Assembly: GCA_047495785.1 (NCBI GenBank)
Contig: JBLDXI010000020.1
Location: 1,054,001-1,118,000 of the forward strand
Source: Lepidodermella squamata
Lineage: Eukaryota; Gastrotricha
Length of the DNA stretch: 64,000 bases
Direction: 5' to 3'
The translations under genes and the position numbers were made by a program. Position 1 is the stretch's first letter; the number at the start of each line of letters is the position of its first letter. This document shows positions 23,383 through 33,785 of this stretch, in pieces. The notes under the pieces were generated by a model. That model did no database searches. It was not told the DNA's origin and saw only the letters and a list, made by a program, of their open reading frames with translations.

Positions 23383-24924
23383 ATGGAAATGGGAGAAATC
23401 TCGTTGGAAAAAGTCGATGCTGCCAGCATTTCACCGAATACGACCGAGCTAGTTAAGGATGATCAAACAAAACCAGGCAGGAAGCTTGTGCACTACATCA
23501 GGCTGTTTTTTGGACCAGAGCTGTCACTTTTCCTATTCGTAACATCTGCCGGAGTCATAGCCCCAGCGCAACAGAAATTCATATACGACAAAATTTGTCT
23601 GTACAAATTCAACGATCGGGAGCTATGTTCCGCGATCAACAATTCCCCAGATCTAGCAGCTCAGGCAGCTGCGGTTCAAGTCGATTTTACAAGCTATTCA
23701 ACATTCAACCAGTTCTCTATTCTAATCCCATCGTTGTTCGTCATCATGATTATGGGAACTTGGTGTGATCGATTTTCCTATCGAATACCTCTTGTTGTCC
23801 CACAAATTGGTACAGTTATCAACACATTACTCCTGATCATCTTCGCCTATCTTCCTAACGACATTCTCGATCCGGTCAATTATGGAGCTTTTTCTTTAAT
23901 CGTAGGCTTAACTGGTTCGGCGAATACTATGATAGTTGCTTGCGCCGCTTATGTCAGCAAAATTTCCGACGATCAAAGCCGAACAGTCAGACTGGCAGCG
24001 ATTGAAGCGGCCATAACAGGGGGAAGTATGGTTGGCAATTTAATCAGTGCCTACGTCCTAAGTCGAGCCGGTCCCGTTACCGCATTTGTCCTTCAAATAG
24101 CGCTGGCCCTTTATTCCGTAGTTTACATATTCGCGATGGTCCCGGAGTTGCATAAATACCAGGAAGTGAAGGCAAAAGTGCAGAGTGAAACCAATGGAAG
24201 CTGGTTGAAATACATTTTCAAGCCGCGACGAGACGTTATTGATGGCTTTCTCATCTTCTTCTCCCGATCGGAAAAATATGCCGAGATGCGGAAATACCTC
24301 ATTTCCCTGCTGATTCTCTACCTAATTCAAGCATCAGTTGCTAGTGGGGTTATGGGCCCGATATTCCCATTCCTATCCCTCCGACCTATTTCAATGTCTC
24401 CGAGTGATTTTGCGATAATCAGCGCGGTTCAGGGCGCAACGGCTTCTCTGAGTTTATTTTTCGTAATGAGAATTCTCAAAGTTTACTTCCATTTTTCCGA
24501 CCCTGGTTTGTACATTGTCGGGGCAGCTTCAAGAAATGTCGGCCTCCTCGCCCTAGCTTTTGGCGGGTTCTACCCCGATTTCGCACCTTGGCTCTACTGC
24601 GCTTTCGGTATGTTCAGTTACTATCCTTTCATCACATGTCGATCTGGTTTATCGAAACTGATCGACGAATCTGAACACGGTCGAATGTTTGCTGTACTGA
24701 CGTTACTCGACAATTTGCTGTCAATGATAACGATTGCCGGGTACAATGCGGTCTATGCGGCCACTGTCACAACGAATTTCGAGTCGGAAGGGCTAAATTA
24801 TATCCTCCATGGTTACACATTCCTATTTGGGGCTATGCAATCGTCAGTTTCTTTTATTCTTGTTATTTGGCTCGGCAGAAGAGGATTAAAAAGTTGGAGT
24901 TTCAACTCTAAAATCAATTTCTAA
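23383..24924 (+). CDS. SLC46-type major facilitator transporter
   Basis: Single-exon 513-aa membrane protein with about 12 hydrophobic segments. After an acidic N-terminus, TM1 is followed by the loop FIYDKICLYKFND and ELCSAINN. This Cys-bearing first extracellular loop, and the MIMGTWCDRFSYR motif in the loop after TM2, are typical of the SLC46 family (proton-coupled folate transporter and relatives, MFS clan). In the MFS family the GxxxDR-type motif supports the transport cycle. Substrate cannot be read from sequence; folates, other pteridines or muropeptide-like ligands are known for family members. A tandem paralogue starts 302 bp downstream. A consensus 3' splice acceptor (TTTTCTCAG, ending 23372) lies 10 nt before the ATG and suggests a spliced or trans-spliced leader. 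Confidence 0.85.
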   Translation: MEMGEISLEKVDAASISPNTTELVKDDQTKPGRKLVHYIRLFFGPELSLFLFVTSAGVIAPAQQKFIYDKICLYKFNDRELCSAINNSPDLAAQAAAVQVDFTSYSTFNQFSILIPSLFVIMIMGTWCDRFSYRIPLVVPQIGTVINTLLLIIFAYLPNDILDPVNYGAFSLIVGLTGSANTMIVACAAYVSKISDDQSRTVRLAAIEAAITGGSMVGNLISAYVLSRAGPVTAFVLQIALALYSVVYIFAMVPELHKYQEVKAKVQSETNGSWLKYIFKPRRDVIDGFLIFFSRSEKYAEMRKYLISLLILYLIQASVASGVMGPIFPFLSLRPISMSPSDFAIISAVQGATASLSLFFVMRILKVYFHFSDPGLYIVGAASRNVGLLALAFGGFYPDFAPWLYCAFGMFSYYPFITCRSGLSKLIDESEHGRMFAVLTLLDNLLSMITIAGYNAVYAATVTTNFESEGLNYILHGYTFLFGAMQSSVSFILVIWLGRRGLKSWSFNSKINF

Positions 24925-25226
24925 ATAATTCATATTAATTTGATAATTAAGGAAAATGAATTTTCTTGAATTTGCAATAATTCTTAAAAAATTTAAATTT
25001 AAATTTCACTGTGACACGCGATAAGGCCTCAATTGCCACATTTCCAGTTCATGGGCTGAGATGTTTTATCTCAAACAATGAATCGTCATAAGGAATTATC
25101 GCCCCTTCTAGGCCTTATCTGAGGCTAACCGAGTGCACTTGGCTGGTGTTCCGTTTTCCGTATTCACCCCGCTTATCTGGCTTCATGTTGTGAAATAAGT
25201 CAAATTTCGGGGTAATTTTTTCGAAA

Positions 25227-26819
25227 ATGATGGAAGCTGAGGAAAAAGCTTTGCAAACGGCTGCTTACGACGAAAGCCCCGGCGACGAATTCGCTGGGGA
25301 CAATACGTCAGATGAAGGGACTAAAGCAGCCGTAACTACTGGCCCGAAAACTCGATTCATGATCATTTACTACTACATCAAGCTCATCTTCAGCGCTGAA
25401 TGGATGCTTTTCCTATCTGTAACGGCCTATTCGATATTTTCGCCTGCCCAGCAAAAGTTTATCTACGACAAAATTTGCCTATACAAATTCAATGATGAAC
25501 AGCTGTGTTCGATGATCGACAAATCGCCGGAATTAGCCGTTCAAGAAGCGGCTGTTCAAGCTGATTTTACGAATTTTTCATCTCTATCAAATTTCATTTC
25601 ATCTATACCGGCTCTTTTCGTTCTAATGATCATGGGAACTTGGTGTGATCGTTTTTCATATCGGCTACCACTGGCGATCCCGCAAATTGGATCGATGGCT
25701 GTAACAATTTGTTACATTATTTTCGCCTATCTACCGAACGATTTCCTCGACCCGGTCTACTACGGAGCTTTCTCACTTTTATCTGGTCTATCAGGTTCTT
25801 ACAGTACTATGATGGTCGCATGTGCCGCTTATGTCAGTCGAATTTCCGACAGCCACAGCAGGACGATTCGATTAGCCGCTATCGAAGCCGCAATCACCGT
25901 GGGCAGTACCATCGGAAGTCTGATAAGCGCCTATATTTTAAACAGAACCAGTCCGTTATTCGCTTTTGTCCTTCAAATCGCTCTGAATCTCTACTCAGTT
26001 GTCTTCATTTTCACTATGGTGCGAGAGTTACATAAATATCGAGACGTCAAGGCTAAGGTGATGAAGGAAGCTGGTGGCAGTTGGTTGAAATTCATTTTCA
26101 AGCCCCGGCGAGATGCTATTGACGGCTTCTTAATATTCTTCGGCCGATCAGAGAAATACGCTGATGTTCGCAAGTATCTGAACACCCTACTTGTGCTATT
26201 TTTGATACCTTCAACATGCGCCAGTGGTATTCTAGGACCCATTTTCGCCTATCTAGCTCTTCAGCCGATATCAATGACCCCAAGTGCTTTTGCTATTATG
26301 AATGCGGTACAGGGGGCTGCGGCTTCTTTCAGCCTATTCGTGATAATGCGAATTTTAAGGCGGAGCTTCAACATTTCAGACGCTGGTTTGTACATTATCG
26401 GCATGAATTCGCGAATAATCAGTCTCGTCGCCCTTGGTTTGGGTGGATTTTACCCAGTGTACGTACCCTGGGTCTACAGTGGGCTGTCGATGTTCCTCTA
26501 CTACCCGTACATAACCTGTCGCTCTGGTTTGTCCAAGTTGATTGAAGAAAACGAGCATGGCCGAATGTTTTCCTTACTCACCGTTTTCGACAATTTGCTG
26601 TCTATGGTTGCGACGATTGGTTACAATGCTGTGTATTCAGCCCTAGTCTCTTCGCAGTACCAGTCGAAGTCGCTCAATTACGTCATGCATGGTTATACGT
26701 TCTTTTTTGGAGCGGCGCAATGTTCAACTGCACTGATCCTTGTCATGTGGCTCGCACGGCAAGGAATAAAAGGCTGGAGCTTTCATTCGTCCATAAAAAA
26801 CAACGACGCCAATAAATAA
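25227..26819 (+). CDS. SLC46-type major facilitator transporter, tandem paralogue
   Basis: Single-exon 530-aa paralogue of the preceding gene, with the same loop FIYDKICLYKFND, the same MIMGTWCDRFSYR motif and a matching central loop WLKFIFKPRRDAIDGFL. It differs mainly at the acidic N-terminus (about 35 residues) and the C-terminal tail. The two ATGs at 25227 and 25230 are equivalent. No intron is needed. The intergenic 24925-25226 shows AT-rich sequence only. A cluster of TAAATAAAC directly at the stop may include the polyadenylation signal. Confidence 0.85.
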   Translation: MMEAEEKALQTAAYDESPGDEFAGDNTSDEGTKAAVTTGPKTRFMIIYYYIKLIFSAEWMLFLSVTAYSIFSPAQQKFIYDKICLYKFNDEQLCSMIDKSPELAVQEAAVQADFTNFSSLSNFISSIPALFVLMIMGTWCDRFSYRLPLAIPQIGSMAVTICYIIFAYLPNDFLDPVYYGAFSLLSGLSGSYSTMMVACAAYVSRISDSHSRTIRLAAIEAAITVGSTIGSLISAYILNRTSPLFAFVLQIALNLYSVVFIFTMVRELHKYRDVKAKVMKEAGGSWLKFIFKPRRDAIDGFLIFFGRSEKYADVRKYLNTLLVLFLIPSTCASGILGPIFAYLALQPISMTPSAFAIMNAVQGAAASFSLFVIMRILRRSFNISDAGLYIIGMNSRIISLVALGLGGFYPVYVPWVYSGLSMFLYYPYITCRSGLSKLIEENEHGRMFSLLTVFDNLLSMVATIGYNAVYSALVSSQYQSKSLNYVMHGYTFFFGAAQCSTALILVMWLARQGIKGWSFHSSIKNNDANK

Positions 26820-27795
26820 ACTCAGTAATATATTAAAAATTATTATAGCCAGATTCAATTTTCAAAATATGAATAAAGATGAGATTTATGGTCCGGCTTC
26901 CCAAAGGTGTAAAATAGACGATAGAGTGGTCAATCATGTTGTCAAATTTGTTCGTCTAAAATTGGCCGTAAAGGAACCTTCTGGTTCATGGGCATTTGAC
27001 TCAGATCGGGCCACAATCAAACAGGCGCCTACAGCCTACAGCGTCACTCATGATGGAAGATCACGGACGGACCAGGCATCGGATTCATCATGTATGTGTC
27101 GAAGTCCGAAGTGGGACCCTCTTAGCCACCCGCCGTCTCCACCTGGGCCAGAACCCGCCACTTTGGGATCCCAGAGTTGTTTCCAGTCGCAGTTCGGAAT
27201 CGTTTGGAGTAGAACAGTTGTTTCGATTGTTGTCTTAGGCGGTAGATTCTGCTTAACGCGTTTTTCAACGATCGGATCGGTTTCGGTTGACTGATTCCGT
27301 TTGATAATTGATTTAATCGGCTTTGTTTGAAATGAATTATCGCAGCAGTTGGTCTGTTCATGGATGAGGAAGAGGGATGAGGAAATCCACCCATTACATT
27401 TTTTTTATAAGATAAAAAAATTCCAAAGCATCTCGCAGCTATCGGAAATGAGTCCTCGCGTCCTCCCTCCTCATCCTCATCCTCCTCCTCCAATTTCAAA
27501 TTTTCTATTTTCAGTCGCTTTTCAATTCGAGAAACATGGTTTTGTCGTAAATAAACGTCATTACGGTATCGGTCAAAGTTGGAAAGATTGAAATTGCTCT
27601 TCTGCGCACTCTCAACTTAGCCGCCGTAGGGATATATGACATACGCATCACTATAGTCGACGTCAATTATTATAATTAATACACAAGCACATTCGATAAA
27701 TGACGAGCATGGCTGCCTACACCGTGGCAATCGATTGTCCATTTTAGCCAAGAAAATTCACTTGCACGTACGCCTCAAGCTTCAATATAGAGAGA
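26820..27795. other. Intergenic region with no recognised gene
   Basis: I find no reading frame with family resemblance or splice support here. A pyrimidine-rich stretch of CCTCCTCATCCT repeats lies around 27465-27490. Confidence 0.4.
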
Positions 27796-30189
27796 ATGCA
27801 GTTCCTCAACCTTCTGCCGATTTTCGCTGCTGTTTCAGCTACTTCTCTGAATGTAACGGAGCCGGTCACTTTGAGATTACAACTCATGTATGCTATAACC
27901 GGCGCGTTTGTCAAATTCGAGGACACGCCGGCAACGGCCCAACTGGTCGCGAGCTTGATCAACAATCGATCAGACATTTTACCTGGCTACCGGCTGGAAA
28001 TGGCATTCGGCGATGAGTCGGCCTCTTCTAGCAAAGCTGTTTCAGCTGCGATTGCTTTTGCATATGAGATGGAGCCTAATAACTCCTCAATAATTCCGTC
28101 TCCGATAATTATTGGCGGTGGAGCTTCGGCGGCTTGTAAAGCTCTAGGCGCCTCCCTGCCTTATTTCGACTACATCGCGTTATCAACGGGTTGTATAGCG
28201 GATGTTTCGACGGGTAGGAATCGGTACCCTAACCTGTTTCTATCAGCCGGTGTTTCATCTTCGAAAAACTACGGCATTCTTAGATTTTTCCGGGAAATCG
28301 GTAAATGGAAACGTTTTGCTATTCTAGTTTTCGCCCAGTCAGCGAATGAAGCTTTCATGGAAGCGAACCATCTTTACAACTCAGCCATTGAACTTAAAAT
28401 GGAGGTTCCGTGGTTCAATGCAGTGATGAACTTCGATTCTGAAGCAGCAATTTCTTTAAAAAGTAGCGGCATTCGCATAGTTTACGTTGCCGCCGTTAGC
28501 AGAAGCTTTGCAGTCATGTTTTTCTGTCAGACCTACCTGGCTGGGATGACGGGGGAAAGATTCGTTTTCGTAACAGGAGACAACGTATTCTTAGATCTGC
28601 CGACAATACCTGAAAATTCCTTACCCTTTGGGTGTACTAAGGCTATGATATACTCGCAATTCAAATCAACGTTTTGGATCGGAATCCTCGACGGATCGCA
28701 AACTCCGGATGCAAAATCATTCCTTGGCTATAATCAAGTTGAATTCGACCATTTACTTTTCGATTTTAAAAATTCAACCAAGAAAGGCCCAGATTTCGAT
28801 TACAGGTACTTGGTTCATGACGTGGTTCTGATAGCTGCCCTGACCCTCAACTCGGCCGATCAAATTTTATCCAGCAGGAACATGTCTTTAAAAGATTTCA
28901 AAACCCGGTCAAATTCTGTCATGGCAGCGACCCGATCTGCTTTTAGAAAAATTGATTTCGCTGGTTTAAGGAATTCTAGGATCAGGTACGACGAAAATGG
29001 ATCTTTCTACGGAATGCTCATCTACATCAACTACTGGCAGCCAATCGGTGGCTTTAACAAGGTAATGGCAATTGAAATGGCTGAAAACAGTTCAAATTCG
29101 CAAATTTACGACAGCTATCTAATCAGGCTATTAGTTGATAAAATTCCGTGGCTCAACGCCGATGGGAAACCTCCGATCGATGGCGCCTTTCGAGTTAAAA
29201 TTGTCCACGGCCATATTTTCGACTCTCGAATTTCATTCGGGCTGATTAGTCTTACTCTTACGATTATTCAAATTTTGGGCCTGATTGCGACCTGTTTCGT
29301 CCGCTCGAGCAGTCAGAAATTCGCGATGACTCATCCGCACATAAAATGTCTGGGCATTTTCGGGTGTTTATTCTTGAATTTAGGATCTTTCCTATGTGTA
29401 ACAATCAGCGAAACCTATCCAGCTGTTATACTGGGAAGTTTCATATCAGGTTTGACTTTGATTTCATGGGCGACTACGATCAGAATTTCCATCGCTAAAT
29501 TGGTTATTCCGTCCGAAATTCGCGGCTACAGCTCGAGAATTTCTCATTATTTGTTCCGCAGTGTGAAACGAAGCAAGAAAAGGAACGAAGACGCCGAAGG
29601 AAGGGCAGGGCGAAGCGTCGAGGCGGAATTAGAAATTTGTTTGGACATTCTCACCAGTCAAATAAAACACGACATTATCCTAGCTGGTCGAGACAGCTTC
29701 GTACTAATGTCAATTTTCGTAATAGGTCACATCGCCGTCCTAATTGCGTGGTTGATCAAAGTTCCATTTGATTGCATCTCAGAGCCCTACTCGCCTGATG
29801 AATATCTCGAGCAAACAGACACGTGGCTGGAACACGTCGTCATAGAGTGCATGTCTTACGATCATGTCGTATGGACTGTTTCGCTTCTCGTCTTTCATGC
29901 CACTCTTCACGTTATTGTCGGATTTTCGGTCGTTCTATTCCGGCTGTCACGCCGATACCGTCTTTGCCCAGAGTTCAACCACAATGCTTGCCTGATACTT
30001 AATGCTATGGCAACCTATTTGATAGCTCTATTTTCGCTGCTTATCTTGAAAAATCCGTTGATGCGGCTTCAGGTTGTGGCCGCTCTCGGCCTACTTTTTT
30101 CAGCCTTATCAAGTGCTGCTTGGATTCAGCCGACCATCTCTTTGATTCGGAAACACAGAAATCAGGCCGCAATCGTGGATTACTCTTGA
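27796..30189 (+). CDS. Divergent class C GPCR (GABA-B-like outlier)
   Basis: Single-exon 797-aa receptor. Signal peptide MQFLNLLPIFAAVSA, then a periplasmic-binding-like ectodomain (about 25-455), then the juxtamembrane motif PWLNADGKPPID, which keeps the family W..(G)KPP.D signature, then seven membrane segments. It lacks the sequence blocks shared by subfamilies A and B: there is no NANNPNE and no ATWC block. The ectodomain has IIGGGASAACKAL where others have GP-x-x-SC. The loop after TM3 is Lys/Arg-rich (RSVKRSKKRNEDAEG). It has a tail of only about 15 residues after TM7. It is best seen as a third lineage of the same expansion. Confidence 0.8.
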   Translation: MQFLNLLPIFAAVSATSLNVTEPVTLRLQLMYAITGAFVKFEDTPATAQLVASLINNRSDILPGYRLEMAFGDESASSSKAVSAAIAFAYEMEPNNSSIIPSPIIIGGGASAACKALGASLPYFDYIALSTGCIADVSTGRNRYPNLFLSAGVSSSKNYGILRFFREIGKWKRFAILVFAQSANEAFMEANHLYNSAIELKMEVPWFNAVMNFDSEAAISLKSSGIRIVYVAAVSRSFAVMFFCQTYLAGMTGERFVFVTGDNVFLDLPTIPENSLPFGCTKAMIYSQFKSTFWIGILDGSQTPDAKSFLGYNQVEFDHLLFDFKNSTKKGPDFDYRYLVHDVVLIAALTLNSADQILSSRNMSLKDFKTRSNSVMAATRSAFRKIDFAGLRNSRIRYDENGSFYGMLIYINYWQPIGGFNKVMAIEMAENSSNSQIYDSYLIRLLVDKIPWLNADGKPPIDGAFRVKIVHGHIFDSRISFGLISLTLTIIQILGLIATCFVRSSSQKFAMTHPHIKCLGIFGCLFLNLGSFLCVTISETYPAVILGSFISGLTLISWATTIRISIAKLVIPSEIRGYSSRISHYLFRSVKRSKKRNEDAEGRAGRSVEAELEICLDILTSQIKHDIILAGRDSFVLMSIFVIGHIAVLIAWLIKVPFDCISEPYSPDEYLEQTDTWLEHVVIECMSYDHVVWTVSLLVFHATLHVIVGFSVVLFRLSRRYRLCPEFNHNACLILNAMATYLIALFSLLILKNPLMRLQVVAALGLLFSALSSAAWIQPTISLIRKHRNQAAIVDYS

Positions 30190-30844
30190 AATCCAAGTTA
30201 ACTTCAGGAATGACCCACGAGCTTGGAGCGATCTTGAAATTTCAGGAAATGTAATTGCTGATTCAGCCAAGAATTCGGTATCAGGTTGTTGCTCAATGAG
30301 GCATTATGCGATTTTTGTCAAAAAGCCAATTTCAAGCTACGGAAGTCGGCAATACCTCGCTGAAATTAGGGTAGATTTTCTACAATATGATTGAATTTTG
30401 GAGATTTATTCCTGATCTTTGGCGATCGAAAACATTTAGCGGGATTAAAATTTGACAATTGGCGGGTAACTTTGGACGCTCATTTACGTTCGGAATTTCA
30501 TTTTGAGTTTTCAGTGTTTATTGACTTAATTTCGGAAACAAAAATTGACAAGGGGCGTATCATCTGTTTTTCGAATAAATTTAGAACAATACATTTTGCG
30601 CAGCCGCAGTTTTTCAAAATCAAAAATTTGCCTTAACTTCAGGTGAGTTCCTTGCAAAAACCAATCTTTTATTCTTCTGCTTTCATTATACTCCTGTTTT
30701 GCAGGTCAAAGGTCACACGTGCACACGTGATCAAAACGTGTGATCAAAACACTAAACTTTTAGGTTGTTGCTAGTGTGGTAGTTTCGTCGTTTCGTCATT
30801 TCGTCATTTCGTCACCATGAAAAAAAAATATAAAAAAAATGTTG

Positions 30845-30912
30845 TGAGCTGGAGTCGAACTATCGACCTCTGGTTTCCTGAGCTATAGCTTGTACCACTA
30901 AACCACACAGGA
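30845..30912 (-). repeat. tRNA-like segment, left arm
   Basis: Read on the minus strand, TGGTTTAGTGG (30895-30905) fits the RNA polymerase III A-box consensus TRGYNNARNNG at every position. GTTCGACTCC (30851-30860) fits the B box. Spacing is tRNA-like. The T stem and anticodon stem do not pair well, so it is not a functional tRNA gene but a tRNA-derived (SINE-like) sequence. Confidence 0.55.
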
Positions 30913-31000
30913 GACACATGGGATCCGTCTTAGAATCAATTGATATAGGCCACAGTTAAAGCATACTTCAACAAGATAGATGCACACGATTTTAAGACAA

Positions 31001-31066
31001 CTTGCTTGCTTAGTGGTTCCAGCACTAGCACTCGAAACCAGAGGTTGATAGTTCGACTCCAGCTCA
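31001..31066 (+). repeat. tRNA-like segment, right arm
   Basis: This is a plus-strand copy of the same tRNA-like unit, with GCT/AGC D-stem potential around TAGTGGTTCC and a B box GTTCGACTCC at 31051-31060. The A box has one mismatch. It is degenerate in the anticodon and T stems. Confidence 0.5.
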
Positions 31067-31830
31067 TATCATTTTTTTTATTTTTTCTAAGTTTTTTCGG
31101 TCTTTTGAAAGTTTTTCAAAGTGACGAATTGACGAAATGACGAAATGACGAAACCACCACCAACTTAACAACAAGCAACAACTTAAACGTTTAGTGTTTT
31201 GATCACACATTTTGATCACGTGTGCACGTGTGACCTTTGACCTGCATAACAGGAGTATAATGTTCTTCCGATAACTGAGAGAGACTGAGAGACCCTATGG
31301 GAATATCCAATGCCAATTTCCGTCCCAAAATTTTCTTTTGTTCGGGAAATTGAAAGGAGGTCCCAAATCGTCCCAAATAAATTGCGCTATAATATTTCTC
31401 AAAAATCAATTATTGATCCAAATTGGAACTTAAACCATTCGAAAGCTCAACAGACGGGCAATTTTATAAAACAAATCGTGTGTTTTTTCATTTGGTGTTA
31501 CAAAGCCATCATCCACCTGAAAGCCGAAGTGTCCTAAGTTAACCTGTCCAAATGTCTCTGCGTTCCGGTGTTCATTGATCAAATCAGACAACTAGTTGTA
31601 AATTCCGCCAGAGGTGGGGTGAGATTGGATGAGATTGATATGTAAGGTGCGAAGCTGAAGCAGATGTTCATCGTTGCCAGGCGTGAAGCATGTCGTGTCA
31701 GAAAACTATCAGGATGTTAACATCTGTGCTAGGGAAAGGTATACAGCCAGATTGTTGTGTCCAATTTTAAATAAATTTTTCACTTCATTTTCAAGACTTC
31801 TGATCTGATGACACTTTGAGTGGTCAAACC

Positions 31831-33018
31831 ATGCGATTTTTGTTGAGTTTTGTTTTATTTACCGCTCACGTTGTAGCGTTAATTGTTGCGTCTCGATCTC
31901 CTACTACTACTTCAACCTCATGCAGTCCTGCCGTTGTTTCAAGTTCACTATGGATGACCTGTGCTCCGCCTGAAATTCGCCGCCGGCCTATTTTATCGCT
32001 AGCTATACCGGGCTCTCATGATTCATTCGCGTACTGGCTCGACGACAACCCGAACCTTGAGTTAGCTCCGGATATTTCCAGCTGGCAGATTCATCTCCTT
32101 TCAATCTGGTCGTTGTTCTGGGGCCGCCAGGAACTCAGATCGATGCTGCGAGGCTGGTCTCTCACCCAAACCATGGACATAACCAGCCAACTACGCCACG
32201 GCATTCGATATTTCGACATTCGTGTCGCCTACGACCCAACTAGTGATCAGCTGAGATTTGTCCACTTGCTGTGGGGCCTACCGGTGTACCCAGAGTTGGA
32301 GAAACTAAACGCATTCCTAATAGCTAACCCACGCGAAATTGTTCTGCTTGACTTCAACCATTTGTACGACATGGAACCCGAACAACACGTCCAGTTTGCC
32401 AAGTATTTAGTCAAGCTCTTCGGGCCGAACAGGCTGGTTTCTTTTCGACGCTGGGGCAGATTAAGCTGGCTCACATTGGCTAGATTACAGCAATACAACC
32501 AGCAAGTTATAGTAATCTATCACGACCCGGAAGGTGTTCATGCTTCGGGCAGCAAATTTTGGCCGCAAGGAGCTGCGCATAGCCCGTGGCCTGATACAGA
32601 TCAGCTTGGAAATTTGATGGGTTTTCTCGACAAGGTAGGAGAAAATTTCGAAAAAATCCTCCTTAAAAATCCCAATTTTTTTCAGCAATATCAAAACCGC
32701 ACCGAGCCGTTTCACAATTTCTTTGTCTATCAAGGCGTTTTAACTCCAAGCGCGTCACTCGTGGCTGGAAAATCCGGCCGTGGAAGCCTTCGCTCTGATG
32801 TCGCCGAACTTGCAACGCCAGCTTTCACGACGTGGATTCGCGTCAACCTCGGCGGCGATGTTGCGTCGCTGCCTCAAGTTGTCCGGCGTCGAAAAAAGTC
32901 GAACTTCTCGCTGCGGCGCGATGCCAGCCACGATAAGTTGGCTATTTGCATAGCTGATTTTGTTGAAATAGCAAATTTTACGCAAACTGTTATTCAAATG
33001 AATTATGCGTTTCGGTGA
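31831..33018 (+). CDS. Secreted PI-PLC X-domain protein
   Basis: PLCXD-type protein. Signal peptide MRFLLSFVLFTAHVVAL at the N-terminus. The first catalytic His is in PGSHDSFAYW (about residue 63), GIRYFDIRV follows (about 124-132), and the second His lies in RFVHLLWG (about 145). DFNHLYDM and VYQGVLTP complete the family pattern. This fold resembles bacterial PI-specific phospholipase C, without the calcium, PH or C2 modules of eukaryotic PLC. The reading frame is open throughout, but 32635-32685 looks like a 51-nt GT-AG intron with a T-rich end; removing it keeps the frame and shortens a loop. AATAAA at 33021-33026 follows the stop. A paralogue lies at 41818. Vertebrate PLCXD proteins usually lack a signal peptide, so secretion is notable. 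Confidence 0.85.
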   Translation: MRFLLSFVLFTAHVVALIVASRSPTTTSTSCSPAVVSSSLWMTCAPPEIRRRPILSLAIPGSHDSFAYWLDDNPNLELAPDISSWQIHLLSIWSLFWGRQELRSMLRGWSLTQTMDITSQLRHGIRYFDIRVAYDPTSDQLRFVHLLWGLPVYPELEKLNAFLIANPREIVLLDFNHLYDMEPEQHVQFAKYLVKLFGPNRLVSFRRWGRLSWLTLARLQQYNQQVIVIYHDPEGVHASGSKFWPQGAAHSPWPDTDQLGNLMGFLDKVGENFEKILLKNPNFFQQYQNRTEPFHNFFVYQGVLTPSASLVAGKSGRGSLRSDVAELATPAFTTWIRVNLGGDVASLPQVVRRRKKSNFSLRRDASHDKLAICIADFVEIANFTQTVIQMNYAFR

Positions 33019-33020
33019 GC

Positions 33021-33026
33021 AATAAA
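33021..33026 (+). other. Polyadenylation signal AATAAA of the first PI-PLC X gene
   Basis: Canonical hexamer a few nucleotides past the stop codon. If it is used, the 3' UTR is only about 20-30 nt. The stretch 33027-33785 beyond it shows no gene. Confidence 0.55.
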
Positions 33027-33785
33027 GTCGAGATAAATTTCATCGTCGCATCCGATCAAGTTTTATTCACGGTTTAAGAAATTTCATAATAGGTATATAT
33101 AACTGGTTGAATTTTCGCTATAATATTTAGTGAGGACGCCGTCGTGTCTTGAACAGTTGTTAAAATCGTCAGTTAAAAAGAAAAAATATTTGTTTGAATA
33201 TAATGCACGTCGAAAACAGTTTGAAGTAGTATGACAGGACAATATAAAAATCCGCTAATATTTTAACAAAATAAATACGAAAAAATTACAGTTATTTGTT
33301 TTACTGTCGATTGGCCGCGTTTCGAATTTGAGCGGCTGCTAATATTATAATAGAGATACTCACATGCAAGTTTTTGTCATGCAAGGTGATGTTGTCAAAG
33401 GATAAGGTGAGGTTTTTTGTTCTTTTACGCGTGAAAGTTACAACTGGCTTATTTTCATAATATATGTCAGCAATTTTTATCACATTTTCAGCCATAATTC
33501 AAACAGTTTACAAGCCGATACGATTTACAATAAAATCAAGAATAAATCGTTGATCATAGAAGGTAAAATTTTATTAATTTTTTTGAGATACAGGCATCGA
33601 ATTTTAGCATTTTTCAAGAGACTGGCAGCTTTGAAGATAAATCAAGGGCTTTGACTAAAGTTCCTATATTTCAGCCGTGGCAGTTATGATCGCAATTTCG
33701 AGAACGAAACTCATTTCAAATAATAGAAGAAGGACCACCTTAAATAGAAATCTTTTGTAAAAATAGACTAAAAATGAGGCAAACT

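Larger units (their letters stand above)
30684..31262. mobile_element. Foldback element with tRNA-like arms
   Basis: The left arm (30684-30877, similarity extending to about 30910) and right arm (about 31003-31262) are inverted copies. Both carry, from the outside inward, a CACGTGTGCACGTGTGACC-type block, a tract of repeated CGTCATTT units, an A/T-rich run and a tRNA-like segment. The spacer is about 95 nt. No protein-coding sequence is present. The surrounding 30190-30683 and 31263-31830 hold no gene that I can support. Confidence 0.85.

Noticed and set aside
26869-27591. Overlapping short frames on both strands, one Glu/Asp-rich
   Set aside because: They come from a CCTCCTCAT-type pyrimidine tract and chance frames; no family resemblance.
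30845-31066. Functional tRNA genes in the foldback arms
   Set aside because: A and B boxes are present, but the anticodon and T stems do not pair, so these are tRNA-derived repeats.
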